Positions 16,031-23,264 of a DNA stretch of 40,042 nt are shown one piece after another. The notes under the pieces are model-generated. The model saw only the letters and a program-made list of their open reading frames with translations, searched no databases and was not told the DNA's origin. The position numbers and the translations under genes were made by a program. Positions within the stretch are counted from its first letter, which is position 1; every line of letters begins with the position of its first letter. Source of the stretch: Paenibacillus gorillae (GTDB taxonomy: Bacteria > Bacillota > Bacilli > Paenibacillales > Paenibacillaceae). Location: NCBI RefSeq assembly GCF_000513275.1, contig NZ_CBVJ010000073.1, positions 1 to 40,042 of the forward strand, given 5' to 3'.

Positions 16031-16594
16031 ATGGCAGGTGCTTTTCGGATAGAACGTGTCATTGGCAACAATGTTCTATTGACGATTGACAGTCAGACAG
16101 AGAGAGAATATGTACTCGTTGGCAAGGGCCTCGGATTCACAGCAAAAAGCGGTATGCTGATCGATGGTAAGGATCCAAAAATAGAGAAAAAGTTCCGTCT
16201 TGACGATACCGAGCAAGTTCAGCATTTCCAGTCTCTGCTTGAGGATATCGATCCCGCCATTATCCGGATTACGGAGCAGACTGTTCAGCAGATCAAACAG
16301 CGGACCGGATCGGCCGTCAGTCCTAAGGTGTACTTCGCCCTGCCAAGCCATATCCAGTTTGCCGTGTTTCGGCTGAGAAACGGTATGGACATCGTTAATC
16401 CCCTGTTAAATGAAACAAAAAGAAGCTTTCCTATTGAATTTGAAATCGCCAGCCAATTAGCTGAATGGATCAATGAACAGTTTCAAGTAGATATTCCGGA
16501 AGACGAAATCGGCTTTTTAACCTTTCATATCTATTCCGCTATTTACAATGTTCCTGTTGGACAATTGGTCAAGCAGGCCGAGCAAAATTCATGA
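16031..16594 (+). CDS. BglG/LicT-type transcriptional antiterminator with a single PRD
   Basis: An RNA-binding antiterminator of about 187 aa. Residues 1-60 form the CAT RNA-binding domain (FRIERVIGNNVLLT, VGKGLGFTAKSG). One PTS regulation domain follows, with both expected His residues (PSHIQFA and FLTFHIYSA). LicT and GlcT have about 280 aa and two PRDs; only 53 bp separate this stop from the next gene, so PRD2 is absent rather than frameshifted. I start at 16031 because AGGGGGGAT lies just upstream; an ATG at 15986 would fall on the terminator T-run. It should bind the RAT at 15894-15930 and control its own operon. Confidence 0.88.
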   Translation: MAGAFRIERVIGNNVLLTIDSQTEREYVLVGKGLGFTAKSGMLIDGKDPKIEKKFRLDDTEQVQHFQSLLEDIDPAIIRITEQTVQQIKQRTGSAVSPKVYFALPSHIQFAVFRLRNGMDIVNPLLNETKRSFPIEFEIASQLAEWINEQFQVDIPEDEIGFLTFHIYSAIYNVPVGQLVKQAEQNS

Positions 16595-16647
16595 GAGCGG
16601 TATCATCATAGAATCGACATCCGGGGAGCAAGGAGGAACCACTGGGC

Positions 16648-17157
16648 ATGCTAACCAAGTTTTTTAGAAAAAAAGGAGCGGACACAGACGCGGTGGACAT
16701 CCGTTCGCCGCTGACAGGGTCTGTCATCCCGCTCGCAAATGTTCCTGATGAAGCCTTCGCAGGCATGCATATGGGAGCAGGAATTGCTATTATGCCTGCC
16801 GACGGCAAGCTCATTGCTCCATTTGACGGTACGGTTGCTCATTTGATCTATACGCATCATGCGATCGTGATCGAGCATCCATCCGGGCTGCAGCTTCTGA
16901 TTCACTTAGGAATTAACACCGTTGCCTTGAATGGGGAATGCTTCAGCGTCCACGTTCAAACCGGCGATGCTTTCCTTGAGGGGCAAACGCTCATCGAATT
17001 CGATTCAGCAGCGATCTCTGCCGCAGGCTTCTCAATCGTTTGTCCAATCGTTATCGCGAACGAAGAGGAAGTTAAGCAGCTCGACATCGTAGTGGAATCT
17101 CAAGATTATGTGACGGCAGGCAGGGACAGCCTCCTAAGCGCCGTAATGAACATATAG
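16648..17157 (+). CDS. PTS EIIA component, glucose-family (Crr-like)
   Basis: A 169-aa cytoplasmic phosphocarrier. It has the EIIA-Glc fold signatures: DGKLIAPFDGTV, then THHAIVIEHPSG with H71, and LLIHLGINTV with the phosphorylated H86. It takes phosphate from HPr and passes it to the EIIB domain of the next protein. AGGAGG lies 10 nt before the ATG. It is the second gene of the operon, 53 bp after the antiterminator and 33 bp before EIICB. It may also phosphorylate the PRD. Confidence 0.92.
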   Translation: MLTKFFRKKGADTDAVDIRSPLTGSVIPLANVPDEAFAGMHMGAGIAIMPADGKLIAPFDGTVAHLIYTHHAIVIEHPSGLQLLIHLGINTVALNGECFSVHVQTGDAFLEGQTLIEFDSAAISAAGFSIVCPIVIANEEEVKQLDIVVESQDYVTAGRDSLLSAVMNI

Positions 17158-17190
17158 ACGGAATAAAACGAGCGGCTCAAGGAGAGGATT

Positions 17191-18642
17191 ATGATGCTCG
17201 CTTTTTTGCAAAAGATCGGCAAGTCTTTAATGCTGCCTGTTGCCGCTCTGCCAGCTGCGGCTCTGCTTCAGCGCTTTGGCAAAATCGACTATGTGAAAGA
17301 CTTTGGAATGGCGGATACCGGCAAATGGCTGAATCAGTATGTTGCACCTTTCCTTGAAGCTGGCGGATCCGCGATTTTCGACCATTTGCCGCTTATTTTT
17401 GCTGTTGGCATTGCAATCGGCTTGGCGGGCGATGCCGTTGCAGCTCTAGCTGCCGTTATCGCCTACCAGGTAATGGTAACTGTGCAGGCTAAAGTGCCTC
17501 TTGTATTCAGCGAAATTATCGATGCCGATACTGAGCTCAACATGGGGGTGATGGGCGGCATCATCGCCGGCTTTATCGCCTCATATTTGTACAACCGCTT
17601 TCATCGCATTCGGCTGCCCGACTGGCTTGGTTTTTTCAGCGGCAAACGATTCGTTCCCATTATCACTTCTCTCGTCATGGTCGTAGTCGCCATTGTGCTT
17701 GGCCTCGTGTGGGGACCGGTGCAAAATGGCTTTGACACCATGGGCAACCATGTCGTTGCACTCAATGGTATCGGCGCTTTTATATTTGGCGTAGCGAATC
17801 GGCTGCTGATTCCGTTTGGACTTCACCATGTGCTCAATTCCATAGCCTGGTTCCAGATCGGCAGCTTTACAGATGAGACAGGCCGGATCGTCAACGGCGA
17901 TCTATGGCGTTTTTTTGCCGGAGACAAGACGGCCGGCATGTTTATGACAGGCTTTTTCCCCATTATGATGTTTGCTCTTCCAGCGGGAGCGCTCGCTATC
18001 ATCCATACCGCCAAGCCTGCCAAGCGGAAAATGATTGCATCCGTCTTTATCGGTACCGCCTTCGCTTCCTTTCTGACCGGCATTACCGAACCGCTTGAAT
18101 TTGCTTTTATGTTCACCGCTCCCGTCCTATATGGCCTTCACGCCCTTATGATGGGGCTCTCCGGTTATATTATGATGGAGCTTGGCGTCAAGCATGGCTT
18201 TGGCTTCTCTGCAGGCTTTATCGACTATGTCATCAATTTTCAATTAGCGACGAAACCGCTGCTGATTATTCCTGTCGGGCTGGCTTTTGCCGTCGTTTAC
18301 TACTTTCTGTTTCGGTTCGCTATTCTTAAGTTCAATCTCCGAACGCCTGGACGTGAGGATGACGATATTGCCGATGTCGCCCCTGCTGATGGAACCGCAC
18401 CCGAAACGGACAGCGAGCTTGACCGTATTATGGCTGCCTTGGGCGGAGCGTCCAACATTACCGGCATCGATGCTTGCATCACCCGGCTGCGTCTTGTCGT
18501 CACCAATGAAAAAACCGTCGATGATAAGCAGTTAAAGTCCCTTGGAGCAGCAGGCGTTATCCGGCTTGGCGGAGGTGCTGTTCAAATTGTGTTCGGCACC
18601 CGCTCGGAGACGATAAAAGATGATATTATGAAGCTGCTTTAG
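17191..18642 (+). CDS. nagE: PTS EIICB permease, N-acetylglucosamine type
   Basis: A 483-aa membrane permease. Residues 1 to about 385 form the EIIC domain with NagE-like signatures (LNMGVMGGIIAG, FFSGKRFVPIIT, RLLIPFGLHHVLNS, FMTGFFPIMMFALPAGALA, FLTGITEPLEF). Residues about 405-483 form EIIB, with the phosphorylated Cys in GIDACITRLRL. It imports and phosphorylates N-acetylglucosamine or a close amino sugar. Glucose is possible but fits the sequence less well. The EIIA domain is a separate protein encoded upstream. AAGGAGAGG precedes two adjacent ATG codons (17191 and 17194). No nagA or nagB gene is nearby. Confidence 0.88.
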   Translation: MMLAFLQKIGKSLMLPVAALPAAALLQRFGKIDYVKDFGMADTGKWLNQYVAPFLEAGGSAIFDHLPLIFAVGIAIGLAGDAVAALAAVIAYQVMVTVQAKVPLVFSEIIDADTELNMGVMGGIIAGFIASYLYNRFHRIRLPDWLGFFSGKRFVPIITSLVMVVVAIVLGLVWGPVQNGFDTMGNHVVALNGIGAFIFGVANRLLIPFGLHHVLNSIAWFQIGSFTDETGRIVNGDLWRFFAGDKTAGMFMTGFFPIMMFALPAGALAIIHTAKPAKRKMIASVFIGTAFASFLTGITEPLEFAFMFTAPVLYGLHALMMGLSGYIMMELGVKHGFGFSAGFIDYVINFQLATKPLLIIPVGLAFAVVYYFLFRFAILKFNLRTPGREDDDIADVAPADGTAPETDSELDRIMAALGGASNITGIDACITRLRLVVTNEKTVDDKQLKSLGAAGVIRLGGGAVQIVFGTRSETIKDDIMKLL

Positions 18643-18676
18643 CGATGAGCCAGCTTTAGGGAAAGGAGCGGAAATC

Positions 18677-18952
18677 ATGCAACATGACTACTTGATCCGA
18701 AATCCGCTGGGCATACATGCAAGACCAGCCCGAAGAATTGTTGAAGCGGCAAAAGGCTACCCTTGCTCCATTTCACTTGTGAAAGAGGGGCGAAGCTTTA
18801 ATGCCAGAAGCCTCGTGCATATTCTCTCCATAGGGGCCAAATTTGGTGATACCATTACTGTTATAGCGGACGGTGACCAGGCGGATGAGGCCGTGGCTGC
18901 TATCGGCTCGCTGCTTGTTAAGGTCGAGAATTTGACGGATAGGGAGCGTTAG
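18677..18952 (+). CDS. HPr-family phosphocarrier, operon-specific
   Basis: A 91-aa HPr. H14 in GIHARPA corresponds to His15, and S45 in ARSLVHIL corresponds to the regulatory Ser46. It could therefore be phosphorylated by both EI and HPr kinase. The segment after the Ser (LVHILSIGAKFGD) differs from the usual IMGVMSLG, so it is a paralogue rather than the main ptsH product. No ptsI gene is adjacent. Its place at the end of the operon suggests a phosphate supply dedicated to this PTS. AAAGGAGCGG precedes the ATG, and a terminator follows. Confidence 0.9.
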   Translation: MQHDYLIRNPLGIHARPARRIVEAAKGYPCSISLVKEGRSFNARSLVHILSIGAKFGDTITVIADGDQADEAVAAIGSLLVKVENLTDRER

Positions 18953-18973
18953 ATGAAAAGCAAATTTATTAAA

Positions 18974-19003
18974 AAAGACAGCCTGAACGTTTAGGCTGTC
19001 TTT
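18974..19003. terminator. Bidirectional terminator
   Basis: AAAGACAGCCT pairs perfectly with AGGCTGTCTTT around an 8-nt loop. Six A residues lie on its left (a T-run for minus-strand transcripts). It serves the HPr gene and the convergent retropepsin-like gene. Confidence 0.85.
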
Positions 19004-19043
19004 CGCATTATGATAATTATAAAAATTAAATGGGTTTTAACCG

Positions 19044-19427
19044 TCAGCCGGAACTAGCATTGTAAAGCTCAAGTTTATCCATATCCACAATAAATCCATT
19101 CGGTTTTAGAACATCAAGCCCCAGCAATCCGATATGTGACTTTGGGAGTATACCGACATCTATCTCTACTTGCTCTGCCTTGAAATGACCAATTTGAATA
19201 TAGTCCATCACTTTCGTATAAAAAGAAACGGTTCCACCTATGCCATATGCCTCGTAAACAGGGTCTCCATTTTCATATGAAACTCCAATCTCTTCCAAAG
19301 CATCAGGGCTGAAAACAGTATGCGAAGAACCGGTATCGATAATAATATGTGGAATTTGTAATGTTTTTCCGCGAAAACAAAGAGTGATTGCCGTTGTCAA
19401 GAGCTGCCCGTCATCATTTATCTTCAT
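19044..19427 (-). CDS. Retropepsin-like aspartic protease-fold protein
   Basis: A 127-aa protein with one aspartyl-protease half. It has the catalytic motif IIIDTGSSHTVFS, a flap-like segment (YGIGGTVSFYT), and a closing HIGLLGLDVLKPNGF resembling the ILG motif of retropepsins. It would have to act as a homodimer. There is no signal peptide, so it is cytoplasmic. ATG at 19427 overlaps the upstream stop as ATGA. I recall the same two-gene pairing in other Bacilli, which suggests a functional pair. The substrate is unknown. Confidence 0.8.
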   Translation of the reverse strand: MKINDDGQLLTTAITLCFRGKTLQIPHIIIDTGSSHTVFSPDALEEIGVSYENGDPVYEAYGIGGTVSFYTKVMDYIQIGHFKAEQVEIDVGILPKSHIGLLGLDVLKPNGFIVDMDKLELYNASSG

Positions 19428-19672
19428 GATTGACGCCTCACCCTCATTAACGGGTCCTTACGCAAATGAATGACACAATTCTCATTGGAAGTATGATAAA
19501 CAATGCTTCCTGGCTCAGCGTTAAAAAATGCCTTATTCGCTTCTTGCTGTGGAATCGCTCTTATCGGCGCAACTTCCGTTATAATTTTTTGATCATCTAG
19601 CACGTTGTAATCAAGGATAGAAAACAATACAAATTGATCGGGAAACAACTCTCTGACTTGCTGCCATTTCAT
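19424..19672 (-). CDS. Small conserved protein paired with the retropepsin-like protein
   Basis: About 82 aa, soluble. It resembles small Bacillus proteins of the pattern MKW..VR..PDQFV..., with YHTSNENCVIH near the C-terminus, which I remember next to retropepsin-like genes. I start at 19672 (ATG) because GGGGGGG lies about 6 nt upstream; a GTG at 19687 would include that site. The stop overlaps the next start by 4 nt, so translation is coupled. It could be an inhibitor, adaptor or substrate of the protease; none of these is shown. Confidence 0.7.
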   Translation of the reverse strand: MKWQQVRELFPDQFVLFSILDYNVLDDQKIITEVAPIRAIPQQEANKAFFNAEPGSIVYHTSNENCVIHLRKDPLMRVRRQS

Positions 19673-19753
19673 CGTTAGCCCCCCCACTGATATTATGTTT
19701 TTATTTTAACATAATGTTTATTACAAAATGGGTAATTACCGATAAATGATGTT

Positions 19754-19855
19754 AAAAAAAGGACGGACTGTCAGGCCGGTGGCGACCTGACAGTCCGTCT
19801 ATGACCCGCATGGCTGCGGGTCTGTCCTAGAATGGTATCAACTGTGGGGTTGATA
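19754..19855. ncRNA. Three consecutive perfect hairpins in a gene-free gap; possible small RNA or element end
   Basis: The gap 19688-20130 holds no gene. It contains GACGGACTGTCAGG/CCTGACAGTCCGTC (19762-19799), GACCCGCA/TGCGGGTC (19803-19822) and TATCAAC/GTTGATA (19836-19855). Seven A residues at 19754-19760 make the first a good minus-strand terminator, yet no minus-strand gene lies between it and the terminator at 20413. This may be a leftward small RNA or the remnant of a mobile-element end. The hairpins are certain; the RNA is a guess. Confidence 0.3.
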
Positions 19856-20039
19856 GCTTTATTTTAAACAGCAAACCTTAATTCAATATTAAATGTATTT
19901 GTCGATTGAATGTCGAAACCTTGACTAAACCGTGAAGGCAACAATCTCCTCATTCGCTACTGGGAACGCTTCCTTGTCAAATTATCGGAAACGAATATCG
20001 CAACAGCTTCGTTCAGCGCCCATTTTCCCCGCATACAGC

Positions 20040-20067
20040 ACCATTGCAACAGCCCCTTCATACTATA
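20040..20067 (+). promoter_or_regulatory. Sigma-K-type promoter of gerE
   Basis: CATACTATA (20059-20067) fits the sigma-K -10 consensus CATAnnnTA exactly. AC at 20040-20041 lies 17 nt upstream as the short -35. It is about 60 bp before the gerE start. gerE of B. subtilis is known to depend on sigma-K. Confidence 0.6.
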
Positions 20068-20130
20068 AGTTGACTGTATCCCTTAACCTTGTTAAACCAT
20101 AAAAACCCGAGCAAGGAGGGGTGACAAACT

Positions 20131-20355
20131 TTGAAGGGTAGCGACCATAAGAGCAAGTTTTTATTGACTCATCGTGAACGCGAGGTATTCGAGCTGCTGG
20201 TGCAGGACAAAACAACGAGAGACATTGCACAGCAATTGTTCATCAGCGAGAAAACCGTTCGCAACCATATTTCGAATGTCATGCAGAAATTGAACGTAAA
20301 AGGTCGTTCGCAAGCGGTTGTCGAGCTGATCAAGCTTGGGGAGTTACAAATCTAA
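20131..20355 (+). CDS. gerE: GerE, late mother-cell sporulation regulator
   Basis: A 74-aa LuxR-type helix-turn-helix protein without a receiver domain, the same length as B. subtilis GerE and very close in sequence (LLTHREREVFELLVQDKTT, ISEKTVRNHISNVMQKL, VKGRSQAVVELIKLGEL). It controls late spore-coat genes in the mother cell, both activating and repressing. The start is TTG at 20131 after AAGGAGGGGTGA (20113-20124). A sigma-K promoter lies upstream. Likely targets include the spore-surface cluster at 23-29 kb, but I have not located GerE boxes. Confidence 0.95.
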   Translation: MKGSDHKSKFLLTHREREVFELLVQDKTTRDIAQQLFISEKTVRNHISNVMQKLNVKGRSQAVVELIKLGELQI

Positions 20356-20412
20356 CATATATAAAAGGCCTCTCCATTCTTGTTGTGTAACCATTTCAAA
20401 GCACTTAACTAT

Positions 20413-20458
20413 AACGGGAAAGAGACAGCATAGTCGTCCATGCTGCCTCTTTCCCGTT
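20413..20458. terminator. Bidirectional terminator between gerE and the sortase gene
   Basis: ACGGGAAAGAG..CAGCAT pairs with ATGCTG..CTCTTTCCCGT, followed on the plus strand by TTTGCTTTTTT. It serves convergent genes ending at 20355 and 20471. Confidence 0.85.
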
Positions 20459-20470
20459 TTGCTTTTTTAT

Positions 20471-21118
20471 TTACTCCTGAAGCTTCGCATGAATAATGAG
20501 CCGGTGCGTCGATTTGCCAAGCGGCGTGCATGTAATGAGCGTAAGCAGCTTATCTTTGTTGTTATAATTCAGGACAGATACATCAGTTGGATTCACGACG
20601 GAGGTCTGATACACCTTATATGTAAACGTCTTGTTTTGCTGCGTAATCGTTATTTTATCCCCGACTTTAACCTCGTTCAACCGATTGAACAATCTTCCTT
20701 TTGTTTTGGCCCGGTGTGCCGCAATCGCTGCGTTACCAACCTCTCCGATAGCTGCCGTCTCCTTCAAATGAGCGGCACCGTATTTCATATTATGCTGTGT
20801 AGCCCCTTCCAGTATCGGAAGCTTAACTTTGATCGAAGGAATGGAGATCGTTCCGATTGTCTCCAGCTCTGGCTCTTCTTGCTTTGGCGCTTCGCTGGCG
20901 GCAGGCTCTGGATTCGTCTCTGTATTGGCTTCATTGAACAAATCGGTAAGCTGCGCATAACGGTCAATGACGCTATCTTCCGCCGTTTCATCCAAGCTTT
21001 GCTGCTCCCATTGCTCCATTAGCCTGTCCTGCTGCCAATTTGCATACCACTCGCTTCCTTTAGGGTAAGCTAACACAAGTATGCCAACTATTATTAATAA
21101 ATAGGATAATTTCCTCAT
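20471..21118 (-). CDS. Sortase, class D-type
   Basis: About 215 aa with an N-terminal membrane anchor (about 2-20) and an acidic linker (EPAASEAPKQEEPE). The catalytic sortase domain follows: His in IAAHRAKTKGRLFNRL, Cys in LTLITCTPLG, Arg in THRLIIH. It should attach LPXTG-like proteins to the wall. Class D (YhcS-like) is my best match because of length, the TLITC context and the single N-terminal anchor. I start at 21118, just before the hydrophobic segment; the ribosome-binding site (GGAAGG) is weak and far. No substrate gene with a sorting signal is visible in this window. Confidence 0.88.
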   Translation of the reverse strand: MRKLSYLLIIVGILVLAYPKGSEWYANWQQDRLMEQWEQQSLDETAEDSVIDRYAQLTDLFNEANTETNPEPAASEAPKQEEPELETIGTISIPSIKVKLPILEGATQHNMKYGAAHLKETAAIGEVGNAAIAAHRAKTKGRLFNRLNEVKVGDKITITQQNKTFTYKVYQTSVVNPTDVSVLNYNNKDKLLTLITCTPLGKSTHRLIIHAKLQE

Positions 21119-21223
21119 ATATTTCGACCCGCCTTCCCATGACAATCCATCCATATACACTTTAAAGCAATCGTCAAAAAGGGTCAATCATTAACTGGAA
21201 AATTATATACAATCATTAAAAAA

Positions 21224-21246
21224 CCGGCTGCATCCGATGCAGCCGG
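21224..21246 (-). terminator. Terminator of the spore lipoprotein gene
   Basis: CCGGCTGCATC and GATGCAGCCGG are complementary arms. On the minus strand a T-run follows (complement of 21218-21223). It lies 10 bp beyond the stop. Confidence 0.8.
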
Positions 21247-21255
21247 AAACTATAC

Positions 21256-22059
21256 TTAACGGTTATCGTCGTAAATCAGATTGTCATTGTGATAAGTCTT
21301 GCTTTGCATACCTCTGTACGCATTGTTCCGATACTGATTGTTTGTATCGATACGAGCGGCATTTGCCGGGAATAACCGTTCTGCCATCGCGTTAAACTCG
21401 GCTACAAAGCCTTGAATCGGATGGCCGAGCTTCACATCATTCGTATAACTGTTCATCCGGGTCACGAAATCCGGGTTAGCGGAGACGTAGACGTTTTTAA
21501 CGTTCGGATGCAATTTTTTCACTTCATCTGCAATGTCCTGCTTCACTTTCGCTGTCAGAGCCGATTCACCGGTCGACATTGCGCTATATTTTTTATGGGT
21601 TTCGGCTACAGGGTTGTTAGATGTATAACCCATATGCGTGCGGCTCAGCGCTTTCGGGCTCGTTTTGTTGAAGTGATCCTCGAATGATACTGCCACATAG
21701 GCATTGTTATCCGTCAACAACACGTATGAAGATTTCACTGTGCCGAGAGCTGTAATGCGATCCGCAATTTCTTGGCTCATCTCCATTTTATAATTTTTAT
21801 GACTGCCAACGATATTGTTGCTGTTCAACCGGCGGCCATCAACCCGGTTCATTTCATTAAGTTGATCGTTAGCAAATCGTTTAGCTGTATAATTGCCGTT
21901 TATTCCGGTGTTGCGAATAATATTGCCATTTGCATCATACCGAACGCTGTTAGGCCGGATGTTGCGATTGCCCAAATCACCTTGGTTTGCTGCACAACCA
22001 GCCAACATAGCTGTTATTGCAATACTTGCCGCCGACAATAAAATAAAGGGTTTACGCAT
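21256..22059 (-). CDS. YhcN/YlaJ-family sporulation lipoprotein
   Basis: About 267 aa with a lipoprotein signal peptide (MRKPFILLSAASIAITAMLAGC in outline; the Cys of LAGC is the lipidated residue). The mature part has the YhcN-type domain (MEMSQEIADRITALGTVKSSYVLLTDNNAYVAV in outline) and ends in an Asn/Tyr/Arg-rich tail. Relatives are found in the spore inner membrane or cortex region. I start at 22059 because GGAGG lies 12 nt upstream; ATG 22080 would make that site coding. It is a single-gene unit with its own terminator. Confidence 0.85.
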   Translation of the reverse strand: MRKPFILLSAASIAITAMLAGCAANQGDLGNRNIRPNSVRYDANGNIIRNTGINGNYTAKRFANDQLNEMNRVDGRRLNSNNIVGSHKNYKMEMSQEIADRITALGTVKSSYVLLTDNNAYVAVSFEDHFNKTSPKALSRTHMGYTSNNPVAETHKKYSAMSTGESALTAKVKQDIADEVKKLHPNVKNVYVSANPDFVTRMNSYTNDVKLGHPIQGFVAEFNAMAERLFPANAARIDTNNQYRNNAYRGMQSKTYHNDNLIYDDNR

Positions 22060-22144
22060 AATTTTCGCATTCCTCCACATTCAAATTTGGTCAGCTGCCC
22101 TCTAATAGCCTTCTCGAATGGAGGTTCAGCTATGCGATGAAGCC

Positions 22145-22173
22145 TTGACAACTTATATGAAGAAGAGTATTTT
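22145..22173 (+). promoter_or_regulatory. Promoter of fabHB
   Basis: A consensus TTGACA (22145-22150), a 17-nt spacer and TATTTT (22168-22173). The start of transcription would be near 22180, just before the FapR box. Confidence 0.6.
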
Positions 22174-22184
22174 ATTATCAAGTA

Positions 22185-22201
22185 TTAGTATCAGGTACTA
22201 A
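22185..22201 (+). promoter_or_regulatory. FapR operator
   Basis: TTAGTATCAGGTACTAA is an inverted repeat TTAGTA-N5-TACTAA, extended by one more pair (A and T) on the outside. It matches the known FapR operator form closely and lies immediately downstream of the predicted transcription start of a fatty-acid synthesis gene. FapR repression is relieved by malonyl-CoA. Confidence 0.8.
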
Positions 22202-22239
22202 TTATATTGCAAATTTGTAAATAAGGGAGTGTATTATCG

Positions 22240-23262
22240 ATGACACCAAATCTCAGCCACATGCAAACGCTTCACTCAAATGCTGCAATTACTGCAATTG
22301 GAACTTATATTCCCGATCGTATACTTAATAATGCTGATTTAGAAAAAATGGTGGAAACATCTGATGAATGGATCGTTCAGCGTACGGGGATCAGCGAGCG
22401 CCGAATTTCAGCTGAGCTGCAATTCACAAGCGATTTATGCATTGAAGCGGTTCGCAATATGGCCAGCCGCTACGCTGTCGATCTATCCAGCGTTGATTAT
22501 ATTATCGTCGCAACCTCCACCCCTGATTCCATCTTGCCAAGTGTTGCATCACGCGTACAGGATGCCTTCGGCATTGAAAATTGCGGCACTGTCGATATTC
22601 AAGCCGCCTGCGCAGGCTTTACTGCCGCTATACAGCTCGCTAACGGTCTGCTGCTATCCGGTGTTTATCGTAAAATCATTGTTTTGGGCGCGGAAACCTT
22701 GTCCAAAGTAACGGATTACACCGACCGCACGACCTGTATCTTATTCGGCGACGGCGCTGGCGCTTTCCTGATGGAAGCGATTGATGCGAATACCGACGGA
22801 GGCGGCAGTCTCATTGCCGCAAGCTCCAGTACAGAAGGCTCAGGAGGCCATCTGCTGTACCGCAGCAGCTTGTCTCCCGTTATTAACAACCAAGAAATTA
22901 TTGCAACGAGCAATATTGTGCAGAACGGGCGGGAGGTTTATCGTTGGGCGATCAGTCAGGTGGCTGCCGGTGTAATCGGGTTAATCGACAAAAGCGGCCT
23001 CTCGGCCGCTCAAATCGACTGGTTCGTGCCCCACAACGCCAACCAGCGTATTATTGACGCACTATGCGATAAAACTGGCATTTCCCCCGACAAAGCGCTT
23101 AGCAGCATAGCCAAATACGGCAACACATCGGCTGCTTCGATACCGCTGGCGCTTGACGATGCGGTACGCGAAAATAAAATCCATGCTGGCGATACTATGC
23201 TATTGTACGGCTTTGGCGGCGGTTTAACGCAGGCAGGCGTCATTCTTCGCTGGTCGCTGTAA
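22240..23262 (+). CDS. fabHB: Beta-ketoacyl-ACP synthase III (FabH, YhfB-like)
   Basis: A 340-aa KAS III that starts fatty-acid synthesis by condensing acyl-CoA (branched in this group) with malonyl-ACP. The catalytic triad is C124 in DIQAACAGF, H265 in VPHNANQR and N295 in YGNTSAAS. The sequence is closest to B. subtilis FabHB (YhfB), for example NADLEKMVETSDEWIVQRTG and ETLSKVTDYTDRTTC. AAGGGAGTG precedes the ATG by 8 nt. A sigma-A promoter and FapR box lie upstream, so it is a single-gene FapR target. The stop lies 2 nt from the convergent CgeB-like stop, with no terminator between. Confidence 0.93.
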   Translation: MTPNLSHMQTLHSNAAITAIGTYIPDRILNNADLEKMVETSDEWIVQRTGISERRISAELQFTSDLCIEAVRNMASRYAVDLSSVDYIIVATSTPDSILPSVASRVQDAFGIENCGTVDIQAACAGFTAAIQLANGLLLSGVYRKIIVLGAETLSKVTDYTDRTTCILFGDGAGAFLMEAIDANTDGGGSLIAASSSTEGSGGHLLYRSSLSPVINNQEIIATSNIVQNGREVYRWAISQVAAGVIGLIDKSGLSAAQIDWFVPHNANQRIIDALCDKTGISPDKALSSIAKYGNTSAASIPLALDDAVRENKIHAGDTMLLYGFGGGLTQAGVILRWSL

Positions 23263-23264
23263 CT

